Of a DNA stretch of 64,000 nucleotides, positions 1 through 9,439 are shown piece by piece (position 1 is the stretch's first letter; the number at the start of each line of letters is the position of its first letter). The DNA is from an uncultured Bacteroidia bacterium (GTDB taxonomy: Bacteria > Bacteroidota > Bacteroidia > Bacteroidales > UBA932), in assembly GCA_902792815.1 (NCBI GenBank), contig CADBAY010000011.1:19456-83455 (forward strand). The letters run 5' to 3'. The notes beneath the pieces were generated by a model. That model was not told the DNA's origin. It did not search any database and saw only the letters and a program-made list of their open reading frames with translations. Position numbers and translations under genes: made by a program.

Positions 1-615
1 GGCTCCGACAAGACCGCTCTCGACGACAACGGACGCTGCAAGAGAGGCACCGGCAACTACGGAGAGCCTTGCTGGTACGGAGCCTGGAAGGGCGACGTGG
101 CCGAAATGACGGCCGAGACCGCGGAAGCCCTGCCCGCCGGCACCAAGCTGCATATTTACTATGTTCTCCGCCCCAACACGCAGAACACCCTTAAGTACTG
201 GCTGCTTGAAATCAAGGACGGCGAGAACTGGGTACCTGTAGGCGAGGTCAAGAATGCAGCCGCAGGCGGTGAAGAGGTAAAATACAACGTCGAACTTATC
301 TATGACCCGTCAGGCAGCAAGGATATAGGCACCGACCCTGTGACAGGAGACCCTGTATATCCCGACAATCCCCAGCAGATCAACACCGTTGTGGACTATA
401 CCTACACACTCACATCTACCGTGAGCGGCCTGGTAGAGTACCGCATGACCTGCCAGTCACTGATGATAGCCGACGGCTCCATGGTTGTATCGACCATAGG
501 TGAAACCTCTGCCAGCAAAGCCCAGAACTCCGTGGTCCGTTACGCCGGCAAAGACTCCAACAGCGGCGGCTCCCGCCCCGTCCAGGAGCATATGAAGATT
601 GAAATCGTTAAATGA
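1..615 (+). CDS. C-terminal part of an unrecognised, probably exported protein
   Basis: The reading frame is open from the first base of the window and stops at the TGA at 613-615, so the start lies upstream and only about 204 residues are present. I do not recognise the family. The visible part is rich in Gly, Thr, Asp and Tyr with alternating hydrophobic residues, as in beta-rich secreted proteins, and has no membrane segment or catalytic motif I can name. Its stop overlaps the start of the following metallo-beta-lactamase-fold lipoprotein by 4 bp (ATGA), so the two are very likely in one operon and translationally coupled. A surface or ligand-binding partner of the downstream enzymes is a guess from context only. 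Confidence 0.75.
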   Translation, partial: GSDKTALDDNGRCKRGTGNYGEPCWYGAWKGDVAEMTAETAEALPAGTKLHIYYVLRPNTQNTLKYWLLEIKDGENWVPVGEVKNAAAGGEEVKYNVELIYDPSGSKDIGTDPVTGDPVYPDNPQQINTVVDYTYTLTSTVSGLVEYRMTCQSLMIADGSMVVSTIGETSASKAQNSVVRYAGKDSNSGGSRPVQEHMKIEIVK

Positions 616-2003
616 GAAGAAAGTATTTGAGTATGGCTATCCTGGCAGCCGCCCTGTTCGGCTGCCAGGAGCCTTATACTCCTCCCACACCTGGAGGTAA
701 AAAAGAACCTGAAAGTGTTGACCCGCCAATCGATGTCAAGGTGGGTCAGGTACTGCCTGCCTGGCAGGACGGATATCTTGACATCCACAGCATCAACGGT
801 GGCCGCGGAGAGGCGTTCTATTACATCTTCCCCGACGGCACAACCATGCTTTGCGACGCAGCAGGAGCCCCTCCCGCAGAACTTCACGACTACGGCAGCG
901 ACTCGCAGGGCGTCCCCTCCAAACCTTCTGTATCGGTGAGCAGCGGCGGCGTTATAGTCAATTATATCAAGCATTTTGCTCCTGCAGTTGCAGGAGGGCG
1001 CCTGGACTACTTCTACACTTCACATTACCACGGCGACCATATCGGCGCTTGGAGGGACAATTATGCCTCCTACGGCTGGACGCCGTTCAACAAGGAGGGA
1101 GAACAAGTATCGTCGGTGAACCTCAACGACGGCGGGTTCTACCTCAACGGCATAGCCGAGGTGGGCCTCGCCATCCCCATCGACAAGGTTCTTGACCGCG
1201 GCGACTGGGCATCGCGCCCTTCGGCCGATTATTTCGACTCCGGGGGCCAGAAGCGTTACCAGCTCTATGTCAATTACCTCGACTACGCCAAGCGCAAACA
1301 AGGCACCGTGCGAGAGACTCTTAAGATCGGCCACGACGACCAGGTGGTGCTCAAGCACGACGCCGGCAAGTATTCCACTTTCCGCGTGCTCAACGTTGCG
1401 GCCGGCGGAGATATCTGGACTGGCAAAGGAACAGAAGTCAATACTACCTATGTTCCTTCAACAGCTGAGTGCAGCAAGAACCACACCGCGTGGGCCATCA
1501 GCGAGAACATCTTCTCCAACGTGTTCCTGCTCAGCTATGGAAGCTTCGACTTTTTCAGCGGCGGCGATATCCAGTACAGCGGAAGAAGCAACTACAGCTG
1601 GAAAGACATCGAGAAACCTATATCGGTGGTTATGAAGAAGGTGGAGGGCATGAAAGCCAGCCATCACAGCACCGCCAATACCAACAGCGCCGAACTGCTG
1701 GGTGTGCTCAAGCCCGACTTCTACATAGCCGGAGTATGGCGTGACGTTCAGCCCAACCCCGCTACGCTAAAGCGTGTACTCAGCGCCAATCCTTCTACCC
1801 GAATATTCACTACCAATCTGGTACAGAGCAACATAACTACACTCAAGGCCGAAGGTGTCGACCCTTCCACCTTTGCCGCCACTGGAGGACACGTGGTGGT
1901 AAGAGTGCTGCCGGGAGGAGTCAAATACTACATCTACGTCCTCGACGACAGCAACCTGGAGTACAAGGTCAAGGCCAAGTTCGGGCCTTTTACTGCAAGA
2001 TAA
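612..2003 (+). CDS. MBL-fold metallohydrolase lipoprotein (first of tandem pair)
   Basis: A 463-residue exported enzyme. The N-terminus is a lipoprotein signal peptide with a lipobox ending at Cys18 (LFGC), followed by a Pro/Gly-rich linker, so the protein should be anchored in the envelope, probably facing outward. The metallo-beta-lactamase metal-binding motif is intact as SHYHGDHIG (His138, His140, Asp142, His143), and a second His cluster (KASHHSTANTNS) lies in the C-terminal half, as in ComEC/Rec2-type MBL proteins. The substrate is unknown; phosphodiester or other ester hydrolysis fits the fold. The start overlaps the preceding stop by 4 bp. A paralogue follows after 52 bp with the same lipobox, linker (YxPPTPGGK) and motif order, so the pair arose by tandem duplication. 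Confidence 0.85.
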   Translation: MRRKYLSMAILAAALFGCQEPYTPPTPGGKKEPESVDPPIDVKVGQVLPAWQDGYLDIHSINGGRGEAFYYIFPDGTTMLCDAAGAPPAELHDYGSDSQGVPSKPSVSVSSGGVIVNYIKHFAPAVAGGRLDYFYTSHYHGDHIGAWRDNYASYGWTPFNKEGEQVSSVNLNDGGFYLNGIAEVGLAIPIDKVLDRGDWASRPSADYFDSGGQKRYQLYVNYLDYAKRKQGTVRETLKIGHDDQVVLKHDAGKYSTFRVLNVAAGGDIWTGKGTEVNTTYVPSTAECSKNHTAWAISENIFSNVFLLSYGSFDFFSGGDIQYSGRSNYSWKDIEKPISVVMKKVEGMKASHHSTANTNSAELLGVLKPDFYIAGVWRDVQPNPATLKRVLSANPSTRIFTTNLVQSNITTLKAEGVDPSTFAATGGHVVVRVLPGGVKYYIYVLDDSNLEYKVKAKFGPFTAR

Positions 2004-2055
2004 TAGCAAGCAAAATGAGCTTCTACAATTATCAAACTAGTGAAGGTTTCATTAA

Positions 2056-3441
2056 ATGAAAGAATATAGTTTATTGATTCTTTATTCACTGATTCTGGCC
2101 TCCTGCGAGCAGCCGTATGTTCCGCCGACTCCGGGGGGAAAGACTGAGCCGGAGGTGAAAGAGCCGGCGTTTGAAGTGAAGGTCGGGGAGGCTCTGCCCT
2201 CATGGCAGGAAGGGCTGCTGGACATTCATTTCATCAATACTTCCACCGGCGAATGCTGCTTTATGATCTTCCCCGACGGAACGCAGATGCTGGTGGATGC
2301 CGCCGGGTCGCATAACCCGACCGGCCCTGTGGGCAGTACGACAAATGTCGGGATACGCTCGCGCTGGGACCCTATGAAGGATTCCGGTTTCAGGGCTGGC
2401 GAATTCATTGCGGATTACATCCAGAAATGCATGGCATGGACCGGGAACAACAAACTTGACTATGTGCTCAACACCCATTTCCACGGGGACCATTTCGGCA
2501 GTACCACCGGCATGCCTGTCTCCGACAAATCGCCAAGCTACGTTAAGCAGAGTCTGCCTGAGGTGCTTGACCTGCTGCCCGCAGGCTTGCTGCTGGACCG
2601 CGGATGGCCCTCGTACGACTATCCTGTGGATATGCAGACAAAGGCATCCAATGCCTCCATCGTCAAGAATTATGTAACTGCCGTAAAATGGCACGTAGCT
2701 AATACCGGGCTCAAGGTCGAGCGCTTCAAGGCCGGCGCGTCCGACCAGATTGTTATGCTTCGTTCCGCTGCCGGCTACCCCGATTTCAAGGTTCAGAATG
2801 TTGCGGTGAACGGTGACATATGGGACGGCCCGGGCACGACCACCGCGACTGCTACTTTCCCCGCCCTGAAGGATATTCAGGTTGCAGATCCCAAGAATAT
2901 CGGCAACGCCGATAACTGTCCGGAAGAGAACCATTGCACCACTGTTTTCAAACTAAGCTACGGCAAGTTCGATTTCTTCCACGGGGGCGACGCCCAGTAC
3001 GACGGCTGTTCCACTTTTGTATGGAAGGATATGGAGACTCCCTGCGCCAAGGTTTGCGGAGCAGTGGATGTCATGAAGGCCGACCATCACGGCGTTACCA
3101 ACACTAACGGATATGGCTTCGTTGCCAAGAACAAGCACGTCTGCGAGGCAATGAAGTACCTCACTCCCCGGTGCTGGATAATCAACAGCTGGACCGACGG
3201 GCACCCGCGCCAGCCTGTATATGAAGGGGTTACGGGAATGAATCAGAGCCTGGACATCTTCATCACCAACACCTGTGACGCAATGCGTTCATACGGACGT
3301 TTCGGCCAGGTCAAAGGTTCAGACGGCCACATAGTAGTACGCGTCGAGAAGGGCGGTGCTCACTATTATGTGTATGTTCTTTCCGATTCGGACGGAAAAA
3401 GGACCGTACGTACAATCGCCGGTCCTTATACTTCAAAATAG
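2056..3441 (+). CDS. MBL-fold metallohydrolase lipoprotein (second of tandem pair)
   Basis: A 461-residue paralogue of the gene just upstream. The signal peptide ends in a lipobox at Cys17 (ILASC) and is followed by the same PPTPGGK linker. The metal-binding motif is THFHGDHFG (His141, His143, Asp145, His146), and the later motif KADHHGVTNTNG supplies further probable metal ligands. Compared with its neighbour it carries a longer loop before the first motif (about residues 84-128), so the two may differ in substrate. The family is COG2333-like (the MBL domain also found in ComEC), usually linked to nucleotide or nucleic-acid chemistry; the actual reaction cannot be read from sequence. No clear promoter is visible in the 52-bp gap, consistent with one operon. 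Confidence 0.85.
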   Translation: MKEYSLLILYSLILASCEQPYVPPTPGGKTEPEVKEPAFEVKVGEALPSWQEGLLDIHFINTSTGECCFMIFPDGTQMLVDAAGSHNPTGPVGSTTNVGIRSRWDPMKDSGFRAGEFIADYIQKCMAWTGNNKLDYVLNTHFHGDHFGSTTGMPVSDKSPSYVKQSLPEVLDLLPAGLLLDRGWPSYDYPVDMQTKASNASIVKNYVTAVKWHVANTGLKVERFKAGASDQIVMLRSAAGYPDFKVQNVAVNGDIWDGPGTTTATATFPALKDIQVADPKNIGNADNCPEENHCTTVFKLSYGKFDFFHGGDAQYDGCSTFVWKDMETPCAKVCGAVDVMKADHHGVTNTNGYGFVAKNKHVCEAMKYLTPRCWIINSWTDGHPRQPVYEGVTGMNQSLDIFITNTCDAMRSYGRFGQVKGSDGHIVVRVEKGGAHYYVYVLSDSDGKRTVRTIAGPYTSK

Positions 3442-3460
3442 CTGTCCGGGACTCCCGAAG

Positions 3461-4165
3461 CTATTTTTTCAAACTTAACCCGTTGGAATGGATATCTCCG
3501 CTGCCTGAAACTCTGGAATTAAGGCTGCGGGCGCTGCCCAGAAGGGTTATGTCGCCGCTGCCGCTTATCTTTGCGGAAACATCCCCCGCTCCGGAGAGTT
3601 CCATCGCAATGTCACCGCTACCGCTGATTGTAAGGCTCATATCCTCTGCAGTTACGGGGCCGGCATCGATGTCTCCGCTTCCGGACACCTTAACGGCAAA
3701 CTTCTTACAAGCAACTGCGCCAGCATCGATATCGCCGCTACCTGTTACGGAAAAGCCCAACGGTCCGTCCACTCTCAAATCGCCCTTAAACACTAAATCT
3801 CCGCTGCCGGTGATTGACGCCTCGCGAAGCACCGGAGCGCTCACGCTCACATAGCTTAGCGCCTTGGGGCTGACTGAAACCCCGGGTTTGGTGCTGATCA
3901 CCAGCACATCGCCCTTTACTTCAATGCGATAGTCGTCTATAAGGTTCTCGTCGGTGTGGAGGACTACGGAATGATCCTCATCGCTTTGGGCGAATATGAC
4001 ATCGAGCGATCCGACCAAAGATACAGAATTGAATTCCCCGACTTCGAAAGTCTTCTCCGCAGCCGTTCCGTTGCCTCGGACAATGTTAACAGGGAGAGAA
4101 AAAGTGCACGAAGCCGCCAGCAGAGCAACCCCGAGCAAAAGTGATAAGTGCTTCATATCCATCAT
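3461..4165 (-). CDS. DUF2807 / head GIN domain lipoprotein
   Basis: A 234-residue exported protein with a lipobox (LLAASC) near residue 20. After a lead-in strand region it contains about seven copies of a short beta repeat built round GSGDI (variants GSGDL and GAGDV), spaced some 17-20 residues apart. That is the signature of the DUF2807 'putative auto-transporter adhesin, head GIN' family, which folds as a right-handed beta-helix. The cellular role of the family is unknown. The start overlaps the stop of the upstream methyltransferase gene by 4 bp (4162-4165), so the two are co-transcribed although functionally unrelated. It converges on the MBL gene that ends at 3441. Confidence 0.85.
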   Translation of the reverse strand: MMDMKHLSLLLGVALLAASCTFSLPVNIVRGNGTAAEKTFEVGEFNSVSLVGSLDVIFAQSDEDHSVVLHTDENLIDDYRIEVKGDVLVISTKPGVSVSPKALSYVSVSAPVLREASITGSGDLVFKGDLRVDGPLGFSVTGSGDIDAGAVACKKFAVKVSGSGDIDAGPVTAEDMSLTISGSGDIAMELSGAGDVSAKISGSGDITLLGSARSLNSRVSGSGDIHSNGLSLKK

Positions 4166-5073
4166 TTTTCAAGTCTAACTACAATCGAGAGCGGCAGTAC
4201 TTTGCCAAAACTGTCGTTAAGGGCCAGCTCGCCCGAAGTAATCCGGGGTGCCGCAACGGCCGGCAAACCGGGAATACCGAAGGCCTCGCGGACCAAAGTC
4301 TCGCCGAGGGCGGCACTGTAGCCGTTGGAATACAAATTCAGCACCACAAAACCATGCGGCGCAAGAATGGTCGCCACCGTACGGAGCATCTCGAAAAGAC
4401 ACTCGTCAAGCTTCCACTTCTCCCCGTCGGGGCCGTGCCCGTATGCCGGAGGATCAAGAATTATCCCGTCGTAAAGATGCCCGCGGCGGCACTCCCTGGC
4501 CGCAAACTTCATAGCATCTTCAACCACCCAGCGAACCCCGTCAAGGCCGCTGCGCTCCATATTTCCCCTCGCCCAGGTAACCACCTGCCTGACAGAATCA
4601 AGATGCGTAACTTCGGCTCCGGCAGCCCTCGCGGCGAGCGAAGCGGCTCCGGTGTAAGCAAACAAATTGAGCACCTTTGGGCTCTCCATCGAGCGGCATT
4701 TACGATATATGAAATCCCAGTTCGGCGCCTGCTCCGGGAACACCCCCACGTGCTTGAAACTCGTCAGCCCCAGCCGCAACGAAACACTCGCCTCCGAAGC
4801 AGGCAGAGCATAGCGGATCCACCACTGATCGTCCATCGCCCGAAGCCGCTCCCAAGTACCGCTGTCCTCCTTGCCGGCACGCCCGAACCCCGCCCCCGGC
4901 TTAAAATGCGTATGACTCAACCTCGCCCACTCACTCTGGGGCAAAGACTTCGTCCAAAGGGCCTTGGGCTCCGGACGCGACAGCACATAAGAGCCAAAAC
5001 GCTCCAACTTTTCGCCGTCGCCGCTGTCAAGCAGCTCATAATCCTTCCAACTAATATCAGGAAACTCTATCAT
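4162..5073 (-). CDS. Class I SAM-dependent methyltransferase (RlmI-like)
   Basis: A 303-residue cytoplasmic methyltransferase. It opens with [10 protein letters not shown] and RPEPKALW, typical of the Bacteroidota branch of the COG1092 (RlmI-like, 23S rRNA cytosine-C5) family. SAM-binding motif I is [11 protein letters not shown] and the catalytic-region motif is [10 protein letters not shown]. The family suggests rRNA methylation, but the PUA domain of true RlmI is not evident at the N-terminus, so I leave the gene symbol empty. A TATCTTTG promoter box (reverse complement of 5078-5085) sits only 4 nt upstream of the ATG, which predicts an almost leaderless transcript. It is divergent from pgk and overlaps the DUF2807 gene by 4 bp. 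Confidence 0.85.
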   Translation of the reverse strand: MIEFPDISWKDYELLDSGDGEKLERFGSYVLSRPEPKALWTKSLPQSEWARLSHTHFKPGAGFGRAGKEDSGTWERLRAMDDQWWIRYALPASEASVSLRLGLTSFKHVGVFPEQAPNWDFIYRKCRSMESPKVLNLFAYTGAASLAARAAGAEVTHLDSVRQVVTWARGNMERSGLDGVRWVVEDAMKFAARECRRGHLYDGIILDPPAYGHGPDGEKWKLDECLFEMLRTVATILAPHGFVVLNLYSNGYSAALGETLVREAFGIPGLPAVAAPRITSGELALNDSFGKVLPLSIVVRLEK

Positions 5074-5077
5074 AACG

Positions 5078-5085
5078 CAAAGATA
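5078..5085 (-). promoter_or_regulatory. Promoter -7 box for the methyltransferase gene
   Basis: CAAAGATA on the plus strand reads TATCTTTG on the minus strand and matches the Bacteroidota -7 consensus TAnnTTTG. It lies 4 nt from the ATG at 5073. No convincing -33 TTG was found. Confidence 0.5.
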
Positions 5086-5098
5086 TCGATATTTTTGT

Positions 5099-5106
5099 TA
5101 AATTTG
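5099..5106 (+). promoter_or_regulatory. Promoter -7 box for pgk
   Basis: TAAATTTG matches the Bacteroidota -7 consensus and lies 21 nt before the pgk ATG. It is back to back with the promoter of the divergent methyltransferase gene. The -33 element is unclear. Confidence 0.6.
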
Positions 5107-5127
5107 TGGGATTTATCAAATACGATT

Positions 5128-6381
5128 ATGCAACAGCACATTGATTCTTACAATTTCAACGGCAAAAAGGCCATAGTCCGCGTGGACTTCAACGTCCCCC
5201 TCAACGAGAATTTCGAGATCACCGACGACACCCGCATCCGCGCAGCGATGCCCACCCTAAAGAAGGTGCTCGCTGGCGGCGGCGCCCTTATCATCATGTC
5301 TCACCTCGGCCGTCCCAAGGGAGTAGCCGACAAGTTCTCCTTAAAGCACATCCTAGCGCACGTATCCGAGTGCCTCGGAGTGAACGTTAAGTTCGCCCCC
5401 GACTGCCAGAAGGCCCAGGCCGAAGTGGCCGCCCTCAAGCCCGGCGAGGCTCTCCTGCTCGAGAACCTCCGCTTCTACGCCGAGGAAGAAGGCAAACCCC
5501 GCGGGCTCGCCGAAGACGCCTCCGACGAGGAGAAGAAAGCCGCCAAGGCAGCTGTCAAGGCATCCCAGAAAGAATTCGTAAAGACCCTCGCTTCATACGC
5601 CGACTGCTACATCAACGACGCATTCGGCACCGCACACCGCGCACACGCATCCACCGCCCTCATCGCCGACTACTTCCCCAACGACAAGATGTTCGGTTAC
5701 CTCATGGAAGGCGAGATCAAGGCCATCGACAATGTGCTCCGCAACGCACAGCACCCCTTCACCGCCATCATCGGCGGCAGCAAGGTATCCAGCAAGCTCG
5801 CAGTGCTCGAGAACATGCTCGAAAAGGTTGACAACCTCATCATCGGCGGCGGCATGGGTTACACCTTCATCAAAGCGGAAGGCGGCAAGATAGGCAACTC
5901 CCTCCACGAAGACGAACTCATGCCCCAGGCACTGGAAATCATGGCAAAGGCCAAGGAGAAGGGCGTAAACATCTACCTTTCTGTCCAGACCCTGGTAGCC
6001 GACGCATTCAGCGCAGACGCCAATACCAAGATCGTCCCCTCTCACGAGATTCCAGACGGATTCGAGGGCGTAGATGCAGGTCCCGAGTCGCTCGAGCGCT
6101 GGGGCAAGGTCATCCTCGACTCCAAGACCATCCTCTGGAACGGTCCCGTGGGCGTATTCGAGATCGCTCCTTTCGCCAAGGGAACCCTCAAGATAGCCGA
6201 ACTCCTTGCCCAGGCCACCGAGAAGGGCGCCTATACCCTTGTTGGCGGCGGTGACTCCGTAGCAGCCGTGACCCAGATGGGATTTGCAAACAAGGTGAGC
6301 TACGTAAGCACCGGCGGCGGCGCAATGCTCGAGGCCCTCGAGGGCAAAGAGCTCCCCGGTATCGCAGCTATCAAAGGATAA
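5128..6381 (+). CDS. pgk: Phosphoglycerate kinase
   Basis: A 417-residue, full-length glycolytic enzyme that transfers the 1-phosphate of 1,3-bisphosphoglycerate to ADP in the cytoplasm. Visible family motifs are VRVDFNVPL near the N-terminus, [15 protein letters not shown], and the C-terminal nucleotide-site glycine motif GGGDSVAAV. The frame is open far upstream (to 4141), but that extension is antisense to the methyltransferase gene and lacks PGK homology; the ATG at 5128 gives the expected N-terminus ([16 protein letters not shown]) and lies just behind a good promoter box. A strong terminator hairpin follows the stop codon. The gene stands alone in its transcription unit. Confidence 0.97.
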   Translation: MQQHIDSYNFNGKKAIVRVDFNVPLNENFEITDDTRIRAAMPTLKKVLAGGGALIIMSHLGRPKGVADKFSLKHILAHVSECLGVNVKFAPDCQKAQAEVAALKPGEALLLENLRFYAEEEGKPRGLAEDASDEEKKAAKAAVKASQKEFVKTLASYADCYINDAFGTAHRAHASTALIADYFPNDKMFGYLMEGEIKAIDNVLRNAQHPFTAIIGGSKVSSKLAVLENMLEKVDNLIIGGGMGYTFIKAEGGKIGNSLHEDELMPQALEIMAKAKEKGVNIYLSVQTLVADAFSADANTKIVPSHEIPDGFEGVDAGPESLERWGKVILDSKTILWNGPVGVFEIAPFAKGTLKIAELLAQATEKGAYTLVGGGDSVAAVTQMGFANKVSYVSTGGGAMLEALEGKELPGIAAIKG

Positions 6382-6403
6382 TTCCTGTATCCGGAATAAG
6401 ATC

Positions 6404-6438
6404 AGCCCGCGCCATTGACGCGGGCTTATTTATTATTT
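6404..6438. terminator. Bidirectional terminator after pgk
   Basis: Perfect 7-bp stem GCCCGCG (6405-6411) / CGCGGGC (6419-6425), 7-nt loop, followed by a T-rich run. It lies between pgk and the convergent thioredoxin-like gene and probably serves both. Confidence 0.75.
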
Positions 6439-7221
6439 CTCAAACAAATAACCTATGCTTTCGCCCGCATTGCACACGGTGACGTTGTCAACTATGCCCC
6501 TACGGCACACAAGTGCAACGCAACGCAGGTTCCCGCTCCCAGCCGCCAGGGAGAACGACGCCTCAAATACTTCTCCTCCACCTCTGAAAACAACAGGACT
6601 CTCCTCCCAGAAGCGCAGCACATCGTTATGCACATAGTCGCCGGAGGCCCCTGTCTGCGGAGCGACAATCCCATCTTCGAGCACCAGCAGGGCCAAGTTG
6701 TACTCTCCGTTGCGAACGGCGGTAGCCTCCACCTCCACATTCAGCACGGCGTCTTCCAGTGTGCTTTGGATCTTCAGTCCCGCCGCCTTGCCCCGCACCT
6801 TGAGCAAGCGGTCGCAGTGCGAGAGCAGCAGATCCGGCGAAGATGTGGTAATGAGCGATGAACCATCAAGGTCAACAACCGCCGAAGGATAGGCGGTAAT
6901 GCCAAAACGCGAGACAAGAGAGCTGCTCCACGGTTCAAGGCTCATAGCATCGAGGCAATGCACGCCCACGCTCACGATGCGCCCGGGACGCAGTTGCTGC
7001 GCCTGTACTACGGCCGCCTGCATCTTGGGACAATGGACGCACCAGGTACCCGTAAAATCCAGCACCAGCGAGCGGCGGAAGTATTCATCACCCTCTCCCG
7101 CCCAAGGATCGGGGGAAGGATTGTCGGGATTATCGATGGGAACGGGTTCAGGATCGTCCTTCTGGCCCACGCAGGAGAGCATGGGCAGCAGGCAGCAGAG
7201 TATGATAATCCACTTTTTCAT
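6433..7221 (-). CDS. Thioredoxin-like lipoprotein (Omp28-related type)
   Basis: A 262-residue lipoprotein with a lipobox at Cys17 (MLSC), a Pro/Asp-rich linker, and a thioredoxin fold whose active site is WCVHCPKM (Cys61-Cys64). The C-terminal half is a beta-rich domain like that of Omp28-related outer-membrane proteins of Bacteroidota. The frame is open to 7293 but the start at 7221 gives a proper signal peptide (MKKWIIILCC) and overlaps the upstream DUF6029 stop by one base (TGATG), a coupling signal. With the other two genes of this operon it makes a thiol-redox plus outer-membrane barrel set; the redox partner protein is not known. Confidence 0.85.
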   Translation of the reverse strand: MKKWIIILCCLLPMLSCVGQKDDPEPVPIDNPDNPSPDPWAGEGDEYFRRSLVLDFTGTWCVHCPKMQAAVVQAQQLRPGRIVSVGVHCLDAMSLEPWSSSLVSRFGITAYPSAVVDLDGSSLITTSSPDLLLSHCDRLLKVRGKAAGLKIQSTLEDAVLNVEVEATAVRNGEYNLALLVLEDGIVAPQTGASGDYVHNDVLRFWEESPVVFRGGGEVFEASFSLAAGSGNLRCVALVCRRGIVDNVTVCNAGESIGYLFEK

Positions 7222-8825
7222 CAGAATGACCATTGAATACGGAGCACTCCACCGGTAAACGCCGGCTGCCATCGGCAAACTCCGCCCGAGCAAATCATGC
7301 CCTCGCGGTTGCGGCCCGCAAGCAGCGAAATGTTTAAAGCATCCAGCGAGTAGGAAGCTCCAATGTTGTAGTAATGTACCTTCGAGCTGCCATGATTGTA
7401 CATGTCGCTGAGCGTAAAACTCCAGTGAGGCGAGAAGGTAAACTCCACCAGCGCCGCCATCCAGTCGCGGCTAAGCTCCTGGGAATAAAGATATTGCAGT
7501 TCAAGACGGGCGGCCACATCAGACGAAATCCTATACTGTCCGTCCAGCACGAAGACATTTTGCGCATTGGTGGCCTTGCGGTTGCCGTGAGTAGGCGAAT
7601 TCTCCTGGATGGACACGAATGCAATGGTCTTGAAAGCGCGGCTCCACCGCCTTTCAAGTTCGATGTTTACGTCGCGGTAGGCAAGGTGCGATTCCGTCCG
7701 GTCGGGAAGGGCGCAAGGCAGAGCCTCTATCCAGCTGCCGGCAACGTGCAGCTTCATTCCGTACCGCCCGCCAAGCGCGCTCCCGCGGCGGAAAGTCCAG
7801 AACAGGTCGCCCTGCACCCCGGCCTCGCCGTCGGCATAAGTCACGTAAGGGTTGAGCCCCGCCAGCATATAAGATTGCTGCATACAGAGCGACGGAAGAT
7901 AGTTGAGCGTATTGGTAAGCGATGGCGCCGAAGTGGTAAGGAATATATGCTCCGCCATATTCTCAAGGCGCCTCAGGGTAATTGTCCCCGAAAAAGGCCC
8001 CGCAGCCGCTGTGACCTCTATAAGCTGGGCATTCCCGCCCTTGAGGCGGTAGCGCTCTTTGGCGCCGCTCAGCTGCTCGGCATAAAAATCGGCCCCCTTG
8101 CCCACATACTCAGCCTTAAGCGAAAAGCCTTCCCAGGCATATTGCGCCCGGGCCGACCAACCGGGGAGATGCAGCGGAACGCTGAAGCCAGAACCGGAGG
8201 CAAGATAAGCTATGCCCTCATCTGTTTTTAAAGCGATGCGGTCGGTAAAACTGCCCTCCAGCTTAAGCGTGTGGACCGACTCTACGCCAAGAGAGCGGAG
8301 CACATCGAGCGAAAGGTCCGCCCCGGCAAGGGCCGAAGCGCCCGTAGGCCAGAGGCCGTACTTGGGAAATCCGCCCAGCAGTTTGAATTCCAGTTCCCTG
8401 CCCCCTGTACGGACGGAGGCCCAGCCTCCGTCGATACAGTTGTTAAGGCCAAGGTCCCTGTCTTCCCAGCTGCGGAGCAGCAAGCCGCTTCCCAGCTGCT
8501 CGTGGAAGCTGCCGCCGTGAAGATGCAGCAGGCCGTGTGTCCAGTCGATGTAAAGCCCTGTCAGACCCGCTCCTTTAAGCTCCGAAGGATAGCCGGCAAG
8601 TGCCTGCGGATACCATTCAGCCTGCACTCCGGCCGAGAGCGAGTCTCTCTGCCAGTCAAGCTTAAGATAATTGTTGGAGCCCCATCTGTGCGCCGCCGGC
8701 CCCAGGGCGGGATCATCAAAATATACCGCTGAATTACTTTCAATAGCGCCTCTGAAAGACTGTCCCGCCGCAAGCAGCGGAAGGAAGACGGCTGTTAAAA
8801 TAGCGATCAGCGGAGCGAGTCTCAT
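7221..8825 (-). CDS. DUF6029 family outer-membrane beta-barrel protein
   Basis: A 534-residue exported protein with a signal peptide ending LLAAGQ. The sequence is a long run of amphipathic beta-strands with aromatic girdles and ends in aromatic-rich strands (LRIQWSF), as in outer-membrane barrels. It resembles the DUF6029 family, which in this phylum is often found beside TlpA-type thioredoxins. Function is unknown; a porin-like or substrate-presenting role is only inference. The start overlaps the TlpA-like stop by 4 bp (8822-8825) and the end overlaps the next start by 1 bp, so three genes form one tightly coupled unit. Confidence 0.8.
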   Translation of the reverse strand: MRLAPLIAILTAVFLPLLAAGQSFRGAIESNSAVYFDDPALGPAAHRWGSNNYLKLDWQRDSLSAGVQAEWYPQALAGYPSELKGAGLTGLYIDWTHGLLHLHGGSFHEQLGSGLLLRSWEDRDLGLNNCIDGGWASVRTGGRELEFKLLGGFPKYGLWPTGASALAGADLSLDVLRSLGVESVHTLKLEGSFTDRIALKTDEGIAYLASGSGFSVPLHLPGWSARAQYAWEGFSLKAEYVGKGADFYAEQLSGAKERYRLKGGNAQLIEVTAAAGPFSGTITLRRLENMAEHIFLTTSAPSLTNTLNYLPSLCMQQSYMLAGLNPYVTYADGEAGVQGDLFWTFRRGSALGGRYGMKLHVAGSWIEALPCALPDRTESHLAYRDVNIELERRWSRAFKTIAFVSIQENSPTHGNRKATNAQNVFVLDGQYRISSDVAARLELQYLYSQELSRDWMAALVEFTFSPHWSFTLSDMYNHGSSKVHYYNIGASYSLDALNISLLAGRNREGMICSGGVCRWQPAFTGGVLRIQWSF

Positions 8826-9310
8826 TTACCCGCGCATTTGCGGAGAGCGGCGAGCAGCTGCAGCTCATCTCCGGGACGATATCCTATGTGGGTGTGGTAA
8901 AGATTGCCGTCTTTGTCGTACACAAATACTTGCGGAACGGCAGACACGTTAAGGGCACGGCGCAGGTCCCCGTTTGGGTCGAAGAGCGGAGTAACCCCTT
9001 CCCAGGCCTTTGTCATGGCCACAGCCCTCTGGAGAGAGCGGCTGTCGTCAACCGAAACGGCATACACGCGAAGCGGGAAATCTCCGTTCCAGCCGGCGGC
9101 CTCGTCCATCACGGCCTCAAGCTCCTTGAGACAAGGCTTGCAGGTGGTCATCCACATACTGATCACAAAGGGCGTTTTATGATCGATAAGCGAAGAGGTT
9201 GTAACGGTCCGGCCTGAAGCGTCGGAGAGTTTGACTCCGGGAATATCCTGCCCCTTTAAGGATAAAGCAGCAATGCAGCAAAGCAGGAGTAGTGTCACCA
9301 GGCGTTTCAT
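8822..9310 (-). CDS. TlpA-family thiol-disulfide oxidoreductase
   Basis: A 162-residue exported thioredoxin-like protein. A hydrophobic signal peptide (about residues 1-20) is followed by a TlpA/AhpC-TSA fold with the active-site motif TTCKPC (Cys57-Cys60) and the conserved region PQVFVYDKDGN. It should work in the periplasm, reducing or isomerising disulfides of exported proteins. It is first of a three-gene operon with the DUF6029 barrel and the thioredoxin-like lipoprotein. A TATATTTG box (minus strand, 9315-9322) lies 4 nt upstream of the ATG, so the mRNA is predicted to be nearly leaderless. Confidence 0.88.
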   Translation of the reverse strand: MKRLVTLLLLCCIAALSLKGQDIPGVKLSDASGRTVTTSSLIDHKTPFVISMWMTTCKPCLKELEAVMDEAAGWNGDFPLRVYAVSVDDSRSLQRAVAMTKAWEGVTPLFDPNGDLRRALNVSAVPQVFVYDKDGNLYHTHIGYRPGDELQLLAALRKCAGK

Positions 9311-9314
9311 ATTG

Positions 9315-9322
9315 CAAATATA
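9315..9322 (-). promoter_or_regulatory. Promoter -7 box for the tlpA-DUF6029 operon
   Basis: CAAATATA on the plus strand reads TATATTTG on the minus strand, 4 nt from the ATG at 9310. No clear -33 element. Confidence 0.5.
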
Positions 9323-9352
9323 AAATAAATTGGGTCAATAACCGTACCGCAC

Positions 9353-9382
9353 TTGTAAATTGCTAAAAAATAACTACCTTTG
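9353..9382 (+). promoter_or_regulatory. Promoter and leader of rpsP-rimM
   Basis: TTG at 9353-9355 is followed after 19 nt by TACCTTTG (9375-9382), a near-ideal Bacteroidota promoter. The predicted leader of about 50 nt holds a small hairpin (GTCCGC 9385-9390 / GCGGAC 9402-9407). It might be a ribosomal-protein leader structure, but I cannot assign it. Confidence 0.65.
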
Positions 9383-9439
9383 CAGTCCGCTCTCGGGTAG
9401 GGCGGACATTTAGGTTCAATTTAAACAAACAGATTCACA

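Noticed and set aside
4141-5127. A 329-codon N-terminal extension in frame with phosphoglycerate kinase
   Set aside because: It is antisense to a well-supported methyltransferase gene, is Arg/Pro-rich and has no PGK homology; the ATG at 5128 gives the normal N-terminus behind a promoter box.
9385-9407. Named ribosomal-protein leader RNA before rpsP
   Set aside because: Only a 6-bp stem is visible and part of it may lie before the transcription start; too weak for a family assignment.
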